From NCBI GenBank assembly GCA_032464575.1, contig JAWDKM010000002.1, positions 248,001-312,000 of the forward strand: a stretch of DNA of 64,000 nucleotides. The letters run 5' to 3'. The DNA is from Pontivivens sp032464575. Lineage in GTDB: Bacteria > Pseudomonadota > Alphaproteobacteria > Rhodobacterales > Rhodobacteraceae. A program made the translations under genes and the position numbers. The number at the start of each line of letters is the position of its first letter. Position 1 is the first letter of the stretch. The notes under the pieces were generated by a model. It worked only from the letters and a program-made list of their open reading frames with translations, ran no database searches and was not told the origin of the DNA. This document shows, one piece after another, positions 1 through 7,905 of the stretch.

Positions 1-862
1 TGTCAGCCTGCAGATCACTGCTGTCGTAGCTGGTGGCCGACAGGCAGTAGGTGCCGGGGTTCAGGTAGGTCTCCCCCCGGGACGACAGGAACCCGCCGCC
101 ATCGTCGTCGCTCAACAGGATGGTGCCGCGCGCGTCGCGCAGGTCGATCACAGTGTCGCCCTCGCGCTGGGGCGCGGCCTCTACGCGCACGTCCGTGCCG
201 TTGGTAACGGTGAAGAGCACGGTGTATTCGCCGTTGGCCGGGATGCTGCCGGCCACGGTGAAGGGCCCCGATGCCGCGTCGATGGCCGAGGATGCCTCGT
301 CCCCGCCGGCCCAGACCGCGCGGGCGCCGAAGCCACCGCAGAGGTTCGCCGTCTCCTCGTTGACCGGACCCGGGGCGGGCGCGGGTGCCGGGCTGTCGGT
401 GAGCGCGGCGTGGGACTGCAGGCCGACCCGGACGGTCGCACCGATATCCGTGCTGTCGTCGTAGCTCGTGGTCGACAGGCAGTAGGTGCCCGGCTCCAGT
501 GCGATCTCCCCGCGCGAGGACAGGAACCCGCCTCCGTCGTCGTCGTTCAGGAGCACGGTGCCGGCGGCATCGCGCAGGTCGATGACCGTGTCGCCCGCAA
601 GCTCCGGCTCCGCCTCGACGCGGATGTCGGCGGCGGAGCCGACCGTGAAGAGCACCGTGTAGGCGCCCCCCGCAGGCACACTACCGTCCAGCGTGAACGG
701 CTCCGCGGCGCCGTCGATGATGGAGGACGCCTCGTCCCCGCCGGCCCAGACCGCGTCCGCGCCGAAACCGCCGCACAGCGCCGCGGTGTCCTGCGCCAGC
801 GCGGGCAGTGCCGTCAGGCAGGTGGCACCCGCCGCGATCAGGGAAAGTCGGCTCATCTTCAT
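1..862 (-). CDS. secreted protein with tandem PPC-like domains (partial)
   Basis: Exported protein of unknown role. The start lies in the window; the C-terminus is cut off by the left edge. Residues 1-24 are a signal peptide ending in ALA-Q. Two copies of one domain follow, at about residues 26-148 and from 171 to the edge, offset by 145 residues and joined by a Pro/Ala linker. Each copy has a CGGFGA opening, a VIDLRDA strand, a DDDGGGFLSSRGE turn and a GTYCLS strand. This resembles bacterial pre-peptidase C-terminal (PPC) beta-sandwich domains, and the two Cys per copy could pair. GGAGG lies 8 nt before the ATG; a second ATG two codons on is less well placed. No catalytic domain is visible in the part present. 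Confidence 0.75.
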   Translation of the reverse strand, partial: MKMSRLSLIAAGATCLTALPALAQDTAALCGGFGADAVWAGGDEASSIIDGAAEPFTLDGSVPAGGAYTVLFTVGSAADIRVEAEPELAGDTVIDLRDAAGTVLLNDDDGGGFLSSRGEIALEPGTYCLSTTSYDDSTDIGATVRVGLQSHAALTDSPAPAPAPGPVNEETANLCGGFGARAVWAGGDEASSAIDAASGPFTVAGSIPANGEYTVLFTVTNGTDVRVEAAPQREGDTVIDLRDARGTILLSDDDGGGFLSSRGETYLNPGTYCLSATSYDSSDLQAD

Positions 863-897
863 GGATGGATCCTCCGCTCGGGGATGATGGCTGTGTT

Positions 898-1416
898 CTA
901 GTTGGTGCAGCGGCCGGACGCGTCGCGCAGGGCCGCCGTGAACCCGATCAGGGAGATCGTGTCCGTCGTCGTCGTGCCGCGCGATGACGTCCCGACGATG
1001 GTGGCGTCGGAGCCGGCGCGCATCGCGGCCACGACCCGCGCGTCGTCCGCGGGGGAGGACGGCCAGGCCCATTCGCCGTCCGTGTAGAAGGCGAAGCTGC
1101 TCTCCCCGATGGTCACATTGACCTCCGAGTCGGGCCGGAAGGGATAACCGCCGGTGAAGCTCACCTCGTTCTCCACGTCGTCGGACGGACGGCTCGTCAC
1201 CATCATCCGGATCTCGCTGCGCCGCACGGTGACGGGCGCGCCGTCCCGTGTCGCCACCGACCGCGTCGGCGCCGACGCGATCCAGCACTCGCGCGCCCCG
1301 TTGTCCGATACGAAGACGCTCCAGTTCTGATGTGCTTCGGCGCGCGTCGTTTCCTGCGCCGCGGCGGGGAGTCCCACGATCAACCCCAGCCCCAACAACA
1401 AAACCTTACAATTCAT
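898..1416 (-). CDS. invasion-associated locus B (IalB) family protein
   Basis: 172-residue exported protein of the IalB family, periplasmic proteins common in alphaproteobacteria whose molecular role is poorly defined outside Bartonella. The N-terminus MNCKVLLLGLGLIVGLPAAAQ is a clear signal peptide. After it come QNWSVFVSDNGARECWI and later FAFYTDGEWAWP, typical of the family core, and two Cys (in ECWI and in GRCTN near the end) placed to form a disulfide. The same reading frame stays open far upstream, but the signal peptide fixes the start. It is divergent from the sigma factor gene and lies just upstream of the PPC-like gene on the same strand, so the two could share a transcript (35 nt apart). 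Confidence 0.8.
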   Translation of the reverse strand: MNCKVLLLGLGLIVGLPAAAQETTRAEAHQNWSVFVSDNGARECWIASAPTRSVATRDGAPVTVRRSEIRMMVTSRPSDDVENEVSFTGGYPFRPDSEVNVTIGESSFAFYTDGEWAWPSSPADDARVVAAMRAGSDATIVGTSSRGTTTTDTISLIGFTAALRDASGRCTN

Positions 1417-1611
1417 CAACCTGCTCCATCGCCAAATCGCCTCCGCCCCTGTGTCTGGCGGTTCCGCGGTGCCGCGGGCGCGGGCAGCACATGCTTGCCT
1501 TGCGCCGATGCGGCTCCGATAATGTACCGAAAAGGGGCGGCTTCTGGCCACCCCGTCAACGATTTTCGACGGATCGGCGTTGCGCAAGCGGCCCGTTCGA
1601 GAGGTCAACAG

Positions 1612-2232
1612 GTGCCAGACCCTCACCGCAAGCTTCCAACGCAGCCCGGTTCGCCCCCCGACAGCGACCCGCGGTCGGAGGATATCGCGCTGCTGCTGCG
1701 GGTGGCGCAGCAGGACAAGAGCGCCTTCGCCGAGCTCTTCGGCCGCTATGCGGGCCGGGTGAAGTCCTTCCTGCTGCGCTATGCCATGCCCGACGACCAG
1801 GCCGAGGAGATCGCGCAGGAAGTGATGGTCCAGGTCTGGCGCAAGGCGTCGAGCTACGACCCGGCGAAGGCCGCGCCCTCCACCTGGATCTTCGCGATCG
1901 CGCGGAATCGCCGGATCGACCTGATCCGCCGCAGCGCGCGCCGTCAGCCCGACCCGGACGATCCGATGTTCCAGCCGGACCCGGAGCCCGATGGCGGCTC
2001 CGCAGTGTCCGCGATGGAGCGCCAGACGCAGGTGCGCGAGGCGCTCGCGACGCTGCCCGACAACCAGCGCACCGTGCTCTTCGCCACCTTCTTCGAGGGG
2101 TTGAGCCAGGTGGAAATCGCCGAGCGGGAGGGGGTGCCGCTGGGCACCGTGAAGTCCCGCGTCCGGCTGGCCTTCGCCCGGATGCGTGACCGCCTCGGCC
2201 CCGACATGATCCAGGAACTCTACGATGACTGA
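1612..2232 (+). CDS. ECF RNA polymerase sigma factor (RpoE/ECF11-like)
   Basis: About 206-residue extracytoplasmic-function sigma factor. Region 2 is seen in FAELFGRYAGRVKSFLLRY, DQAEEIAQEVMVQVWRKA and STWIFAIARNRRIDLIRR. Region 4 is LPDNQRTVLFATFFEGLS followed by the helix-turn-helix QVEIAEREGVPLGTVKSRVR. The best start is GTG (VPDPHRK) with GAGAGGT just upstream; an in-frame ATG further up has no good ribosome site. The sequence resembles the RpoE (ECF11) group that handles singlet-oxygen stress in Rhodobacter, where the next gene is the anti-sigma factor ChrR. Here the stop overlaps the asparaginase start instead, and no cupin anti-sigma gene is nearby. Family is certain; subgroup and inducer are inferred. 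Confidence 0.85.
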   Translation: MPDPHRKLPTQPGSPPDSDPRSEDIALLLRVAQQDKSAFAELFGRYAGRVKSFLLRYAMPDDQAEEIAQEVMVQVWRKASSYDPAKAAPSTWIFAIARNRRIDLIRRSARRQPDPDDPMFQPDPEPDGGSAVSAMERQTQVREALATLPDNQRTVLFATFFEGLSQVEIAEREGVPLGTVKSRVRLAFARMRDRLGPDMIQELYDD

Positions 2233-3253
2233 CCGCTCCGCCGCTGCCGCCGAACTCGTTGAGGTCTGGCGCGGCGGGCTTCTGGAATCGGTCCATCGGG
2301 GCCACGCCGTCGTCGTGCATTCGGGCGGCGACATCATGGCCGAATGGGGCGATTCCGATGCGACCGTGTTCCCGCGCTCGTCGTGCAAGATGCTCCAGGC
2401 GCTGCCGCTGATCGAGAGCGGTGCCGCCGATGCGGCGGGGCTCGGGGACGAGCACCTGGCGCTCGCCTGCGCCTCGCACCAGGGCGCGCTGATCCATGCG
2501 GAGCGCGTCGAGGCCTGGCTCGGCGATCTGGATCTGGGCGAGGGCGACCTGCGCTGCGGGTCCCAGGTCCCCGGCGACAAGGCGGAACGGGACCGGTTGC
2601 GGCGCGCGGGCGAACCCGCATGCCAGCTCCACAACAACTGCTCGGGCAAGCATGCGGGGTTTCTCACCCTCTCGAAGCATCTGGGCGGCGGGGCGGAGTA
2701 TGTGGAGCTCGACCACCCTGCGCAGAAGGCGGTGAAGGCCGCGCACGAGGACATGACGGACGAGACCTCGCCCGGCCACGGCATCGACGGCTGCTCGGCC
2801 CCCAACCACGCGAGCAGCCTCAGGGGGCTTGCCTACGCGATGGCGCGGATGGCCGATCCGGCAGGGCTCGGCAACGCGCGGGAGAAGGCCGCCCGGCGTC
2901 TGGTCGGCGCGATGAAGGCGCATCCGCTGCTGGTCGCCGGCGAGGGCCGCGCGTGCTCGGAGATGATGGCGGCCATGCCCGGCCCCACCGTCATCAAGAC
3001 GGGGGCGGAGGCGGTCTTCGTCGCCATTCTGCCCGAACAGCGCCTCGGTGTCGCACTGAAGATCGAGGACGGGACGACGCGCGCCTCCGAATGCGCGGTC
3101 GCGGCGATCCTCGCGCGCCTCGGCGTCGCCGATCCCGCGCATCCGCTGATCGCCAAGCGCCTGAACCCGCCTCAGAAGAACCGGCGCGGCCTCGTGACCG
3201 GAGAGATCCGGCCCGCGCAGGGCCTCTGGTCCGATGGTGCGGCCCTGTCCTGA
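2225..3253 (+). CDS. asparaginase (class 3, Rhizobium etli type)
   Basis: 342-residue cytoplasmic L-asparaginase (L-asparagine to L-aspartate plus ammonia) of the family once called thermolabile asparaginase II, unrelated to the E. coli enzymes. The Ser-x-x-Lys pair is in FPRSSCKMLQ (S52, K55), the second active Ser in ASHQG (S84) and the second Lys in the KTGAEAVF segment near residue 267. The zinc ligands expected from the R. etli enzyme are present in NNCSGKHAG (Cys and Lys) and DGCSAPNHA (Cys). Length is normal. The ATG overlaps the sigma-factor stop by 8 nt, so translation is probably coupled; this pairing of nitrogen metabolism with an ECF sigma factor is unusual. Confidence 0.85.
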   Translation: MTDRSAAAAELVEVWRGGLLESVHRGHAVVVHSGGDIMAEWGDSDATVFPRSSCKMLQALPLIESGAADAAGLGDEHLALACASHQGALIHAERVEAWLGDLDLGEGDLRCGSQVPGDKAERDRLRRAGEPACQLHNNCSGKHAGFLTLSKHLGGGAEYVELDHPAQKAVKAAHEDMTDETSPGHGIDGCSAPNHASSLRGLAYAMARMADPAGLGNAREKAARRLVGAMKAHPLLVAGEGRACSEMMAAMPGPTVIKTGAEAVFVAILPEQRLGVALKIEDGTTRASECAVAAILARLGVADPAHPLIAKRLNPPQKNRRGLVTGEIRPAQGLWSDGAALS

Positions 3254-3351
3254 CCCCGCAGGCCGCCCCGGGTGACGCCAGAACCCGCTTGTCAACCACG
3301 CTTGCGCCCCCTTTGATGGCGCCAGTCCAACGTGACCTCAGGGAGAACAAG

Positions 3352-4545
3352 ATGAAACGTTTCCTGCTCAGCACCGCACTCTGTGCCGCGGCAACGGGAG
3401 CACTGGCCGAGAGCCACGCCCAGACCGCGAATATCGGCATCATCCTGGGCTTCACCGGCCCGATCGAGTCCCTCACGCCGGACATGGCGGCCTCGGCCGA
3501 GATGGCGATTTCGGAGGTGAACGAGAGCGGCGCCTTCCTCGACGGAACGGTGCTCGCGCCAGTCCGGGCCGATTCCACCTGCGTGGACAGTGCTGCGGCC
3601 GCGGCCGCGGCCGAACGGCTGATCACCGGGGACAACGTGATCGGGATCATGGGGGCCGACTGCTCCGGCGTGACGACCGCCGTGGCCAACAACGTCGCGA
3701 TCCCCAACGGCGTCGTGATGGTGTCGCCCTCGGCCACCTCGCCCGCACTGTCGACCATCGAGGATAACGGCCTCTTCTTCCGCACCGCACCGTCGGACGC
3801 GCGGCAGGGTCAGATCCTCGCCGACATCGTGACCGAGCGCGGCATCGACAGCATCGCGGTGACCTACACCAACAACGATTACGGCCAGGGCCTCGCCGAC
3901 GCGTTCCAGGCCGCGTTCGAGGAAGCCGGCGGCTCGGTCGAGATCGTGGCCGCGCACGAGGATGGAAAGGGCGACTACTCGGCCGAGGTCGGGGCGCTGG
4001 CCGCGGCCGGAGCGGATGCGCTCGCCGTGTTCGGCTATGTCGACCAGGGCGGCCGGGGCATCATCCAGTCCTCGCTCGACACCGGTGCGTTCGACACCTT
4101 CGTGCTAGGCGACGGCATGATCGGCGACAGCCTGACAGAGGCGTTCGGCGGCGACATCGACGGGACGTTCGGCACCGCGCCGGGCTCGGACAGCGAGGAT
4201 TTCGCGGCCTTCGACGAGATGGCGAAGGCCGCGGGCATCGAGGGCGACGGCCCCTATCGCGGCGAGAGCTACGACGCGGCCGCCCTCATGATCCTCGCGG
4301 CACAGGCGGCAGGCTCCACCGACCGCGGCGCGATCGCCGAGAACCTGATCGCGGTCGCCAACGCCCCCGGTGAGCCCATCGGTCCCGGCGAGCTGGGCCG
4401 CGCGCTGGAGATCCTCGCCGAGGGTGGCGAGGTCGACTATGTCGGCGCGACCGGCGTCGAGCTGATCGGGCCGGGCGAGGCCGCGGGCTCCTACCGCGAG
4501 CTGGAGGTGCAGGACGGCGCCTTCGCAACCGTGAACATCCGCTGA
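3352..4545 (+). CDS. ABC transporter substrate-binding protein (branched-chain amino acid type)
   Basis: 397-residue periplasmic binding protein of the type I (Peripla_BP_6, LivK-like) fold, the receptor of the permease encoded downstream. Signal peptide MKRFLLSTALCAAATGALA, then NIGIILGFTGPIESL, the usual first strand and ligand loop. ADCSGVTTAVAN and PSATSPAL line the ligand pocket, and YTNNDYGQGLADAF is the second-lobe signature. A Cys pair (STCVDS and GADCSG) may form a disulfide. AGGGAG precedes the ATG; the frame is open far upstream but the signal peptide sets the start. First gene of the liv-type operon. The ligand cannot be read from sequence; branched-chain amino acids, other amino acids or amides are possible. 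Confidence 0.9.
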   Translation: MKRFLLSTALCAAATGALAESHAQTANIGIILGFTGPIESLTPDMAASAEMAISEVNESGAFLDGTVLAPVRADSTCVDSAAAAAAAERLITGDNVIGIMGADCSGVTTAVANNVAIPNGVVMVSPSATSPALSTIEDNGLFFRTAPSDARQGQILADIVTERGIDSIAVTYTNNDYGQGLADAFQAAFEEAGGSVEIVAAHEDGKGDYSAEVGALAAAGADALAVFGYVDQGGRGIIQSSLDTGAFDTFVLGDGMIGDSLTEAFGGDIDGTFGTAPGSDSEDFAAFDEMAKAAGIEGDGPYRGESYDAAALMILAAQAAGSTDRGAIAENLIAVANAPGEPIGPGELGRALEILAEGGEVDYVGATGVELIGPGEAAGSYRELEVQDGAFATVNIR

Positions 4546-4571
4546 GGCGCAAAACGCCACTTGCAGGCGGC

Positions 4572-4603
4572 GCGGCCCGGGGCTACCCCCGGGCCGCTTC
4601 TTT
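4572..4603 (+). terminator. intra-operon terminator/attenuator hairpin
   Basis: Perfect 11-bp G+C stem (GCGGCCCGGGG) with a CTAC loop, followed by TTCTTT. It lies between the binding-protein gene and the first ATPase gene, so it probably lets most transcripts stop after the binding protein and keeps that protein in excess of the membrane complex, as in many ABC uptake operons. The next ATG is 16 nt downstream. Confidence 0.8.
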
Positions 4604-4618
4604 AGGGACAGGGCGGAC

Positions 4619-5398
4619 ATGATCCGGGTCGAGGACATCCACATGCATTTCGGCGGCATCCGGGCCGTCGACGGGGCGAGCATCGAGATCGCCAAGGGCT
4701 CGATCACCGGCCTTATCGGACCGAACGGCGCGGGCAAGACGACGCTCTTCAACGTGATCGCGGGGCACTACGCGCCGACCTCGGGCCGGGTGTTCCTCGA
4801 CGGCGAGGACATCACGGGCCTGCCGCCCCACGCCCTGTTCCACAAGGGGCTCTTGCGCACCTTCCAGATCGCGCACGAGTTCTCGACCCTGACCGTGCGC
4901 GACAACCTGATGATGGTGCCCGGCAGCCAGAAGGGGGAGAAGCTCTGGGACGTGCTGCTGCGCCCCGGCGAGATCCGGCGGCAGGAGGCGGAGATCCGCG
5001 CCAAGGCCGACGAGGTGATCGAGTTCCTGCAGATCCCGCAGGTGGCCGATGAACTCGCCGGGAACCTCTCGGGCGGGCAGAAGAAGCTGCTGGAACTGGG
5101 CCGCACCATGATGGTGGACGCGAAGATCGTGTTCCTCGACGAGGTGGGCGCGGGCGTGAACCGGACACTGCTCAACACCATCGGCGACGCGATCCTGCGC
5201 CTAAACCGCGAGCGCGGCTACACCTTCTGCATGATCGAGCACGACATGGACTTCATCGGGCGGCTCTGCGACCCGGTGATCGTGATGGCGGAGGGCAAGG
5301 TGCTCGCGCAGGGCACGGTCGACGAGATGAAGTCCGACGAGCGGGTGATCGAGGCGTATCTGGGCACCGGCCTCAAGAACAAGAAGGTGGACGCATGA
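4619..5398 (+). CDS. livG: branched-chain amino acid ABC transporter ATPase LivG
   Basis: 259-residue nucleotide-binding subunit of the HAAT uptake system. Walker A is GPNGAGKT near residue 32, the Q-loop lies in TFQIAHEF, the signature is LSGGQKKLLELGRTMM, Walker B is KIVFLDEVGAGVN and the H-loop is IEHDMDF. Walker B reads DEVGAG where most LivG proteins have DEPAAG. AGGG lies about 12 nt before the ATG. It sits just after the attenuator hairpin and ends in an ATGA overlap with the small secreted protein, so translation of the two is coupled. Confidence 0.92.
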   Translation: MIRVEDIHMHFGGIRAVDGASIEIAKGSITGLIGPNGAGKTTLFNVIAGHYAPTSGRVFLDGEDITGLPPHALFHKGLLRTFQIAHEFSTLTVRDNLMMVPGSQKGEKLWDVLLRPGEIRRQEAEIRAKADEVIEFLQIPQVADELAGNLSGGQKKLLELGRTMMVDAKIVFLDEVGAGVNRTLLNTIGDAILRLNRERGYTFCMIEHDMDFIGRLCDPVIVMAEGKVLAQGTVDEMKSDERVIEAYLGTGLKNKKVDA

Positions 5399-5961
5399 GG
5401 GGCATCACCGTCGCCACAGCTATGCTCGCCCTTCCCATGATAGCGGGCGCCCAGACGTTCACCGTTTGCGATCCCGTCTCGCCGACCGTCAGCTTCTGCC
5501 CGGACGAGGAGGTGAGCTATCGCTTTCCTCCATCGACTTTTCCCTCGACGGACGACGATTGGCAGACCCTTCCCGGTGTCGTGACCTGGTACCGGATCAG
5601 GGGCCTGGGGATAAGTACCCGGTCTGCAACGAGTCATATTTCCACGCTGCGCTTCGACGCGGATCAGCCCGGGAAGGTGAGCGCCGGTCTCCAGGCCGCA
5701 ATTGTCTCGCTCGACGAGGGACTTGTGGCCGATATCCCGGAGATGGTGTTCACGCCTCTCGAAAACGGCCCGGCGTTGCGGGCCGAGGTAACGCTGTCTC
5801 ACCCCGCCAGCGGACGGGCATCCGACTTCATCGTGACCGTGATACCGGCGGAGGCCGGCAGCGTCGCGCTTTGGACCACGGGGGAAGGGCGGACCCATCC
5901 CGCGACGGTCTCTCAGTTGCACGACACGAGTGTCGGAAATCTGCGCGGAGGGCGGCCATGA
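5395..5961 (+). CDS. secreted protein of unknown function inside the liv operon
   Basis: 188-residue protein I do not recognise. MRGITVATAMLALPMIAGAQ is a signal peptide, so the mature protein is periplasmic or secreted. Two Cys (C25 and C35) sit near the mature N-terminus and could form a disulfide; the rest looks beta-rich, with no membrane segment. It is joined to both ATPase genes by ATGA overlaps (4 nt each), so it is translated as part of the operon. An exported accessory protein between livG and livF is not part of standard Liv systems; it may assist the binding protein or the permease, but this is inference from position only. Its codon use is slightly less G+C-biased than that of its neighbours. 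Confidence 0.7.
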   Translation: MRGITVATAMLALPMIAGAQTFTVCDPVSPTVSFCPDEEVSYRFPPSTFPSTDDDWQTLPGVVTWYRIRGLGISTRSATSHISTLRFDADQPGKVSAGLQAAIVSLDEGLVADIPEMVFTPLENGPALRAEVTLSHPASGRASDFIVTVIPAEAGSVALWTTGEGRTHPATVSQLHDTSVGNLRGGRP

Positions 5962-6662
5962 GCTTCCTCACCGCGGAGCACATGACCGGCGGCTACGGCG
6001 CGACCGATATCCTCCACGACTGCACGATCAAGGTGGAGCAGGGCGAGATCGCCGTGATCGTCGGCCCCAACGGCGCGGGCAAGTCCACCGCGATGAAGGC
6101 CGTCTTCGGCATGCTCCCCCTGCGCGAAGGCCACGTGCTGCTGGGCGAGACCGACATCACGGCCATGAGCCCGCAGGAGCGGGTGGCGAGCGGCATGGGC
6201 TTCGTGCCGCAGACCCACAACGTCTTCACCTCCATGTCCGTGGAGGAGAACCTGGAGATGGGCGCCTACCTGCGGGACGGCGACTTCCGCGGCACCATCG
6301 AGCAGGTCTACGACCTCTTCCCGGTGCTGAAGGAAAAGCGCCGCCAGCCCGCGGGCGAGCTCTCCGGCGGGCAGCGCCAGCAGGTGGCCGTGGGCCGTGC
6401 GCTGATGACGGAGCCCAAGCTGCTGATGCTCGACGAGCCCACGGCCGGGGTGAGCCCCATCGTGATGGACGAGCTCTTCGACCGGATCATCGAGGTGGCG
6501 CGGACCGGCATCGCCATCCTGATGGTGGAGCAGAACGCACGACAGGCCCTCAACATCGCGGATCATGGCTACGTGCTCGTGCAGGGCCGCAACGCCTGGA
6601 CCGACACGGGGGAGGCGCTGCTTGCCAACCCCGAGGTTCGGCGCACGTTCCTGGGAGGGTGA
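5958..6662 (+). CDS. livF: branched-chain amino acid ABC transporter ATPase LivF
   Basis: 234-residue second nucleotide-binding subunit. MSFLTAEHMTGGYGATDIL opens the protein; Walker A is GPNGAGKS, the Q-loop lies in GFVPQTHNVF, the signature is LSGGQRQQVAVGRAL and Walker B is LLMLDEPTAGVSP, with VEQNARQAL as the H-loop segment (Gln replaces the usual His, as is normal in LivF). The ATG overlaps the stop of the secreted protein. The frame is open upstream but homology begins here. After this gene the operon is interrupted by a 232-nt spacer that holds a long inverted repeat. Confidence 0.92.
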   Translation: MSFLTAEHMTGGYGATDILHDCTIKVEQGEIAVIVGPNGAGKSTAMKAVFGMLPLREGHVLLGETDITAMSPQERVASGMGFVPQTHNVFTSMSVEENLEMGAYLRDGDFRGTIEQVYDLFPVLKEKRRQPAGELSGGQRQQVAVGRALMTEPKLLMLDEPTAGVSPIVMDELFDRIIEVARTGIAILMVEQNARQALNIADHGYVLVQGRNAWTDTGEALLANPEVRRTFLGG

Positions 6663-6682
6663 GGATGAGCGTTCATACTCCG

Positions 6683-6835
6683 GACCAGCCCGGGCAGCGC
6701 CCGAGCCTGGGAGGGCGCAGGAGCCACGTGATGATCGGCGTACTTTATCCCTCAAACCCGAAGAGCGGTGCCGCGGCAGGCAAAGTTGCAAAAGCGCCCT
6801 TCCGGGGGGAGGGTCGGGCGCTGCCCGGGCTGGTC
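6683..6835. repeat. 22-bp perfect inverted repeat flanking a 109-nt spacer
   Basis: The left arm (6683-6704, starting GACCAGCCCGGGCAG) is exactly repeated in inverse orientation at 6814-6835. Inside it the arms continue as an imperfect match (GGGAGGGCGC against GCGCCCTTCC) for another 15 or so bases. The element sits alone in the spacer between livF and livH and has no open frame worth calling. In RNA it would fold into one long stem; as DNA it has the look of a non-autonomous (MITE-like) insertion. No target-site duplication is obvious. Confidence 0.75.
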
Positions 6836-6894
6836 GCCCGGGCGATGTGGCGCTCAGCAAGCGCGGCGACGCCTCTACGGATCCGGAGCGAAGC

Positions 6895-7905
6895 ATGATC
6901 GACCTCCTCAACGCCCTCGTGTTGTTCTCGAACTTCGTGCTGATCCCGGGACTTGCCTATGGCAGCCAGCTCGCGCTCGGCGCGCTGGGGGTCACGCTGG
7001 TCTATGCCGTGCTGCGCTTTTCCAACTTCGCGCATGGGGACCTGATGGCCTTCGGCACAGCGGGGGTGATCCTGTTCACGTGGTGGCTGCAATCCATGGG
7101 CGTGAGCGCGGGACCGCTGCCCACCGCGCTGATCGCGCTGCCGATCGGGATCGTCGCCGCCGTGCTGATGAGCCTGCTGATGGACCGGACGGTCTACAGC
7201 TTCTACCGCAAGCAGCGCTCCGCCCCCGTGGTGTTCGTCATCGCATCGGTGGGCGTGATGTTCGTTCTGAACGGCCTCACCCGCCTCATCATCGGCCCCG
7301 ACGACCAGCGCTTCGCCGACGGGGAGCGGTTCATCGTCCGCGCCCGTGACTTCGAGGCGTGGAGCGGGTTGGAGGAAGGGCTGGCGTTGCGCACGACGCA
7401 GGTGCTGACCGTCGTCGTCGCCATCATCATCGTCGTCGCCCTCTTCCGCTTCCTCAACCACTCGCGGATGGGCAAGGCGATGCGGGCCTATTCCGACAAC
7501 GAGGATCTCGCGCTGCTCTCCGGCATCGATCCGGCGAAGGTCGTGTTCTGGACCTGGGTGATCGCGGCGGGGCTCGCGACGGTAGCCGGAACGCTCTACG
7601 GCCTCGACAAGTCGTTCAAGCCGTTCACCTATTTCCAGCTCCTGCTGCCGATCTTCGCCGCGGCCATCGTGGGAGGCATCGGCAACCCGGTGGGGGCGAT
7701 CGCAGGCGGGTTCGTGGTCGCGTTCTCGGAGGTGACGGTGACCTACGCCTACCGGCGCGTGGTGGAGTACGTCGTACCGGGATGGGAGCCCGACGGGCTG
7801 CTGCAGCTTCTGTCCACCGACTACAAGTTCGCGGTGTCGTTCCTCATCCTCGTGGTCGTGCTGCTCGTCCGGCCCACGGGCCTGTTCCGGGGAAAGGTGA
7901 TATGA
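6895..7905 (+). CDS. livH: branched-chain amino acid ABC transporter permease LivH
   Basis: 336-residue inner-membrane permease with about eight hydrophobic segments. Family features are GLAYGSQLALGALGVTLVYAVLRFSNFAHGD near the N-terminus, RMGKAMRAYSDNEDLALLSGID (the cytoplasmic loop that meets the ATPase) and AAIVGGIGNPVGAIAGG. ATG is preceded by GGAGCGAAGC; upstream frame extension crosses the inverted repeat and is not conserved-looking. It is separated from livF by 232 nt and overlaps livM by ATGA. Works with LivM, LivG and LivF to import the ligand delivered by the binding protein. Confidence 0.9.
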   Translation: MIDLLNALVLFSNFVLIPGLAYGSQLALGALGVTLVYAVLRFSNFAHGDLMAFGTAGVILFTWWLQSMGVSAGPLPTALIALPIGIVAAVLMSLLMDRTVYSFYRKQRSAPVVFVIASVGVMFVLNGLTRLIIGPDDQRFADGERFIVRARDFEAWSGLEEGLALRTTQVLTVVVAIIIVVALFRFLNHSRMGKAMRAYSDNEDLALLSGIDPAKVVFWTWVIAAGLATVAGTLYGLDKSFKPFTYFQLLLPIFAAAIVGGIGNPVGAIAGGFVVAFSEVTVTYAYRRVVEYVVPGWEPDGLLQLLSTDYKFAVSFLILVVVLLVRPTGLFRGKVI

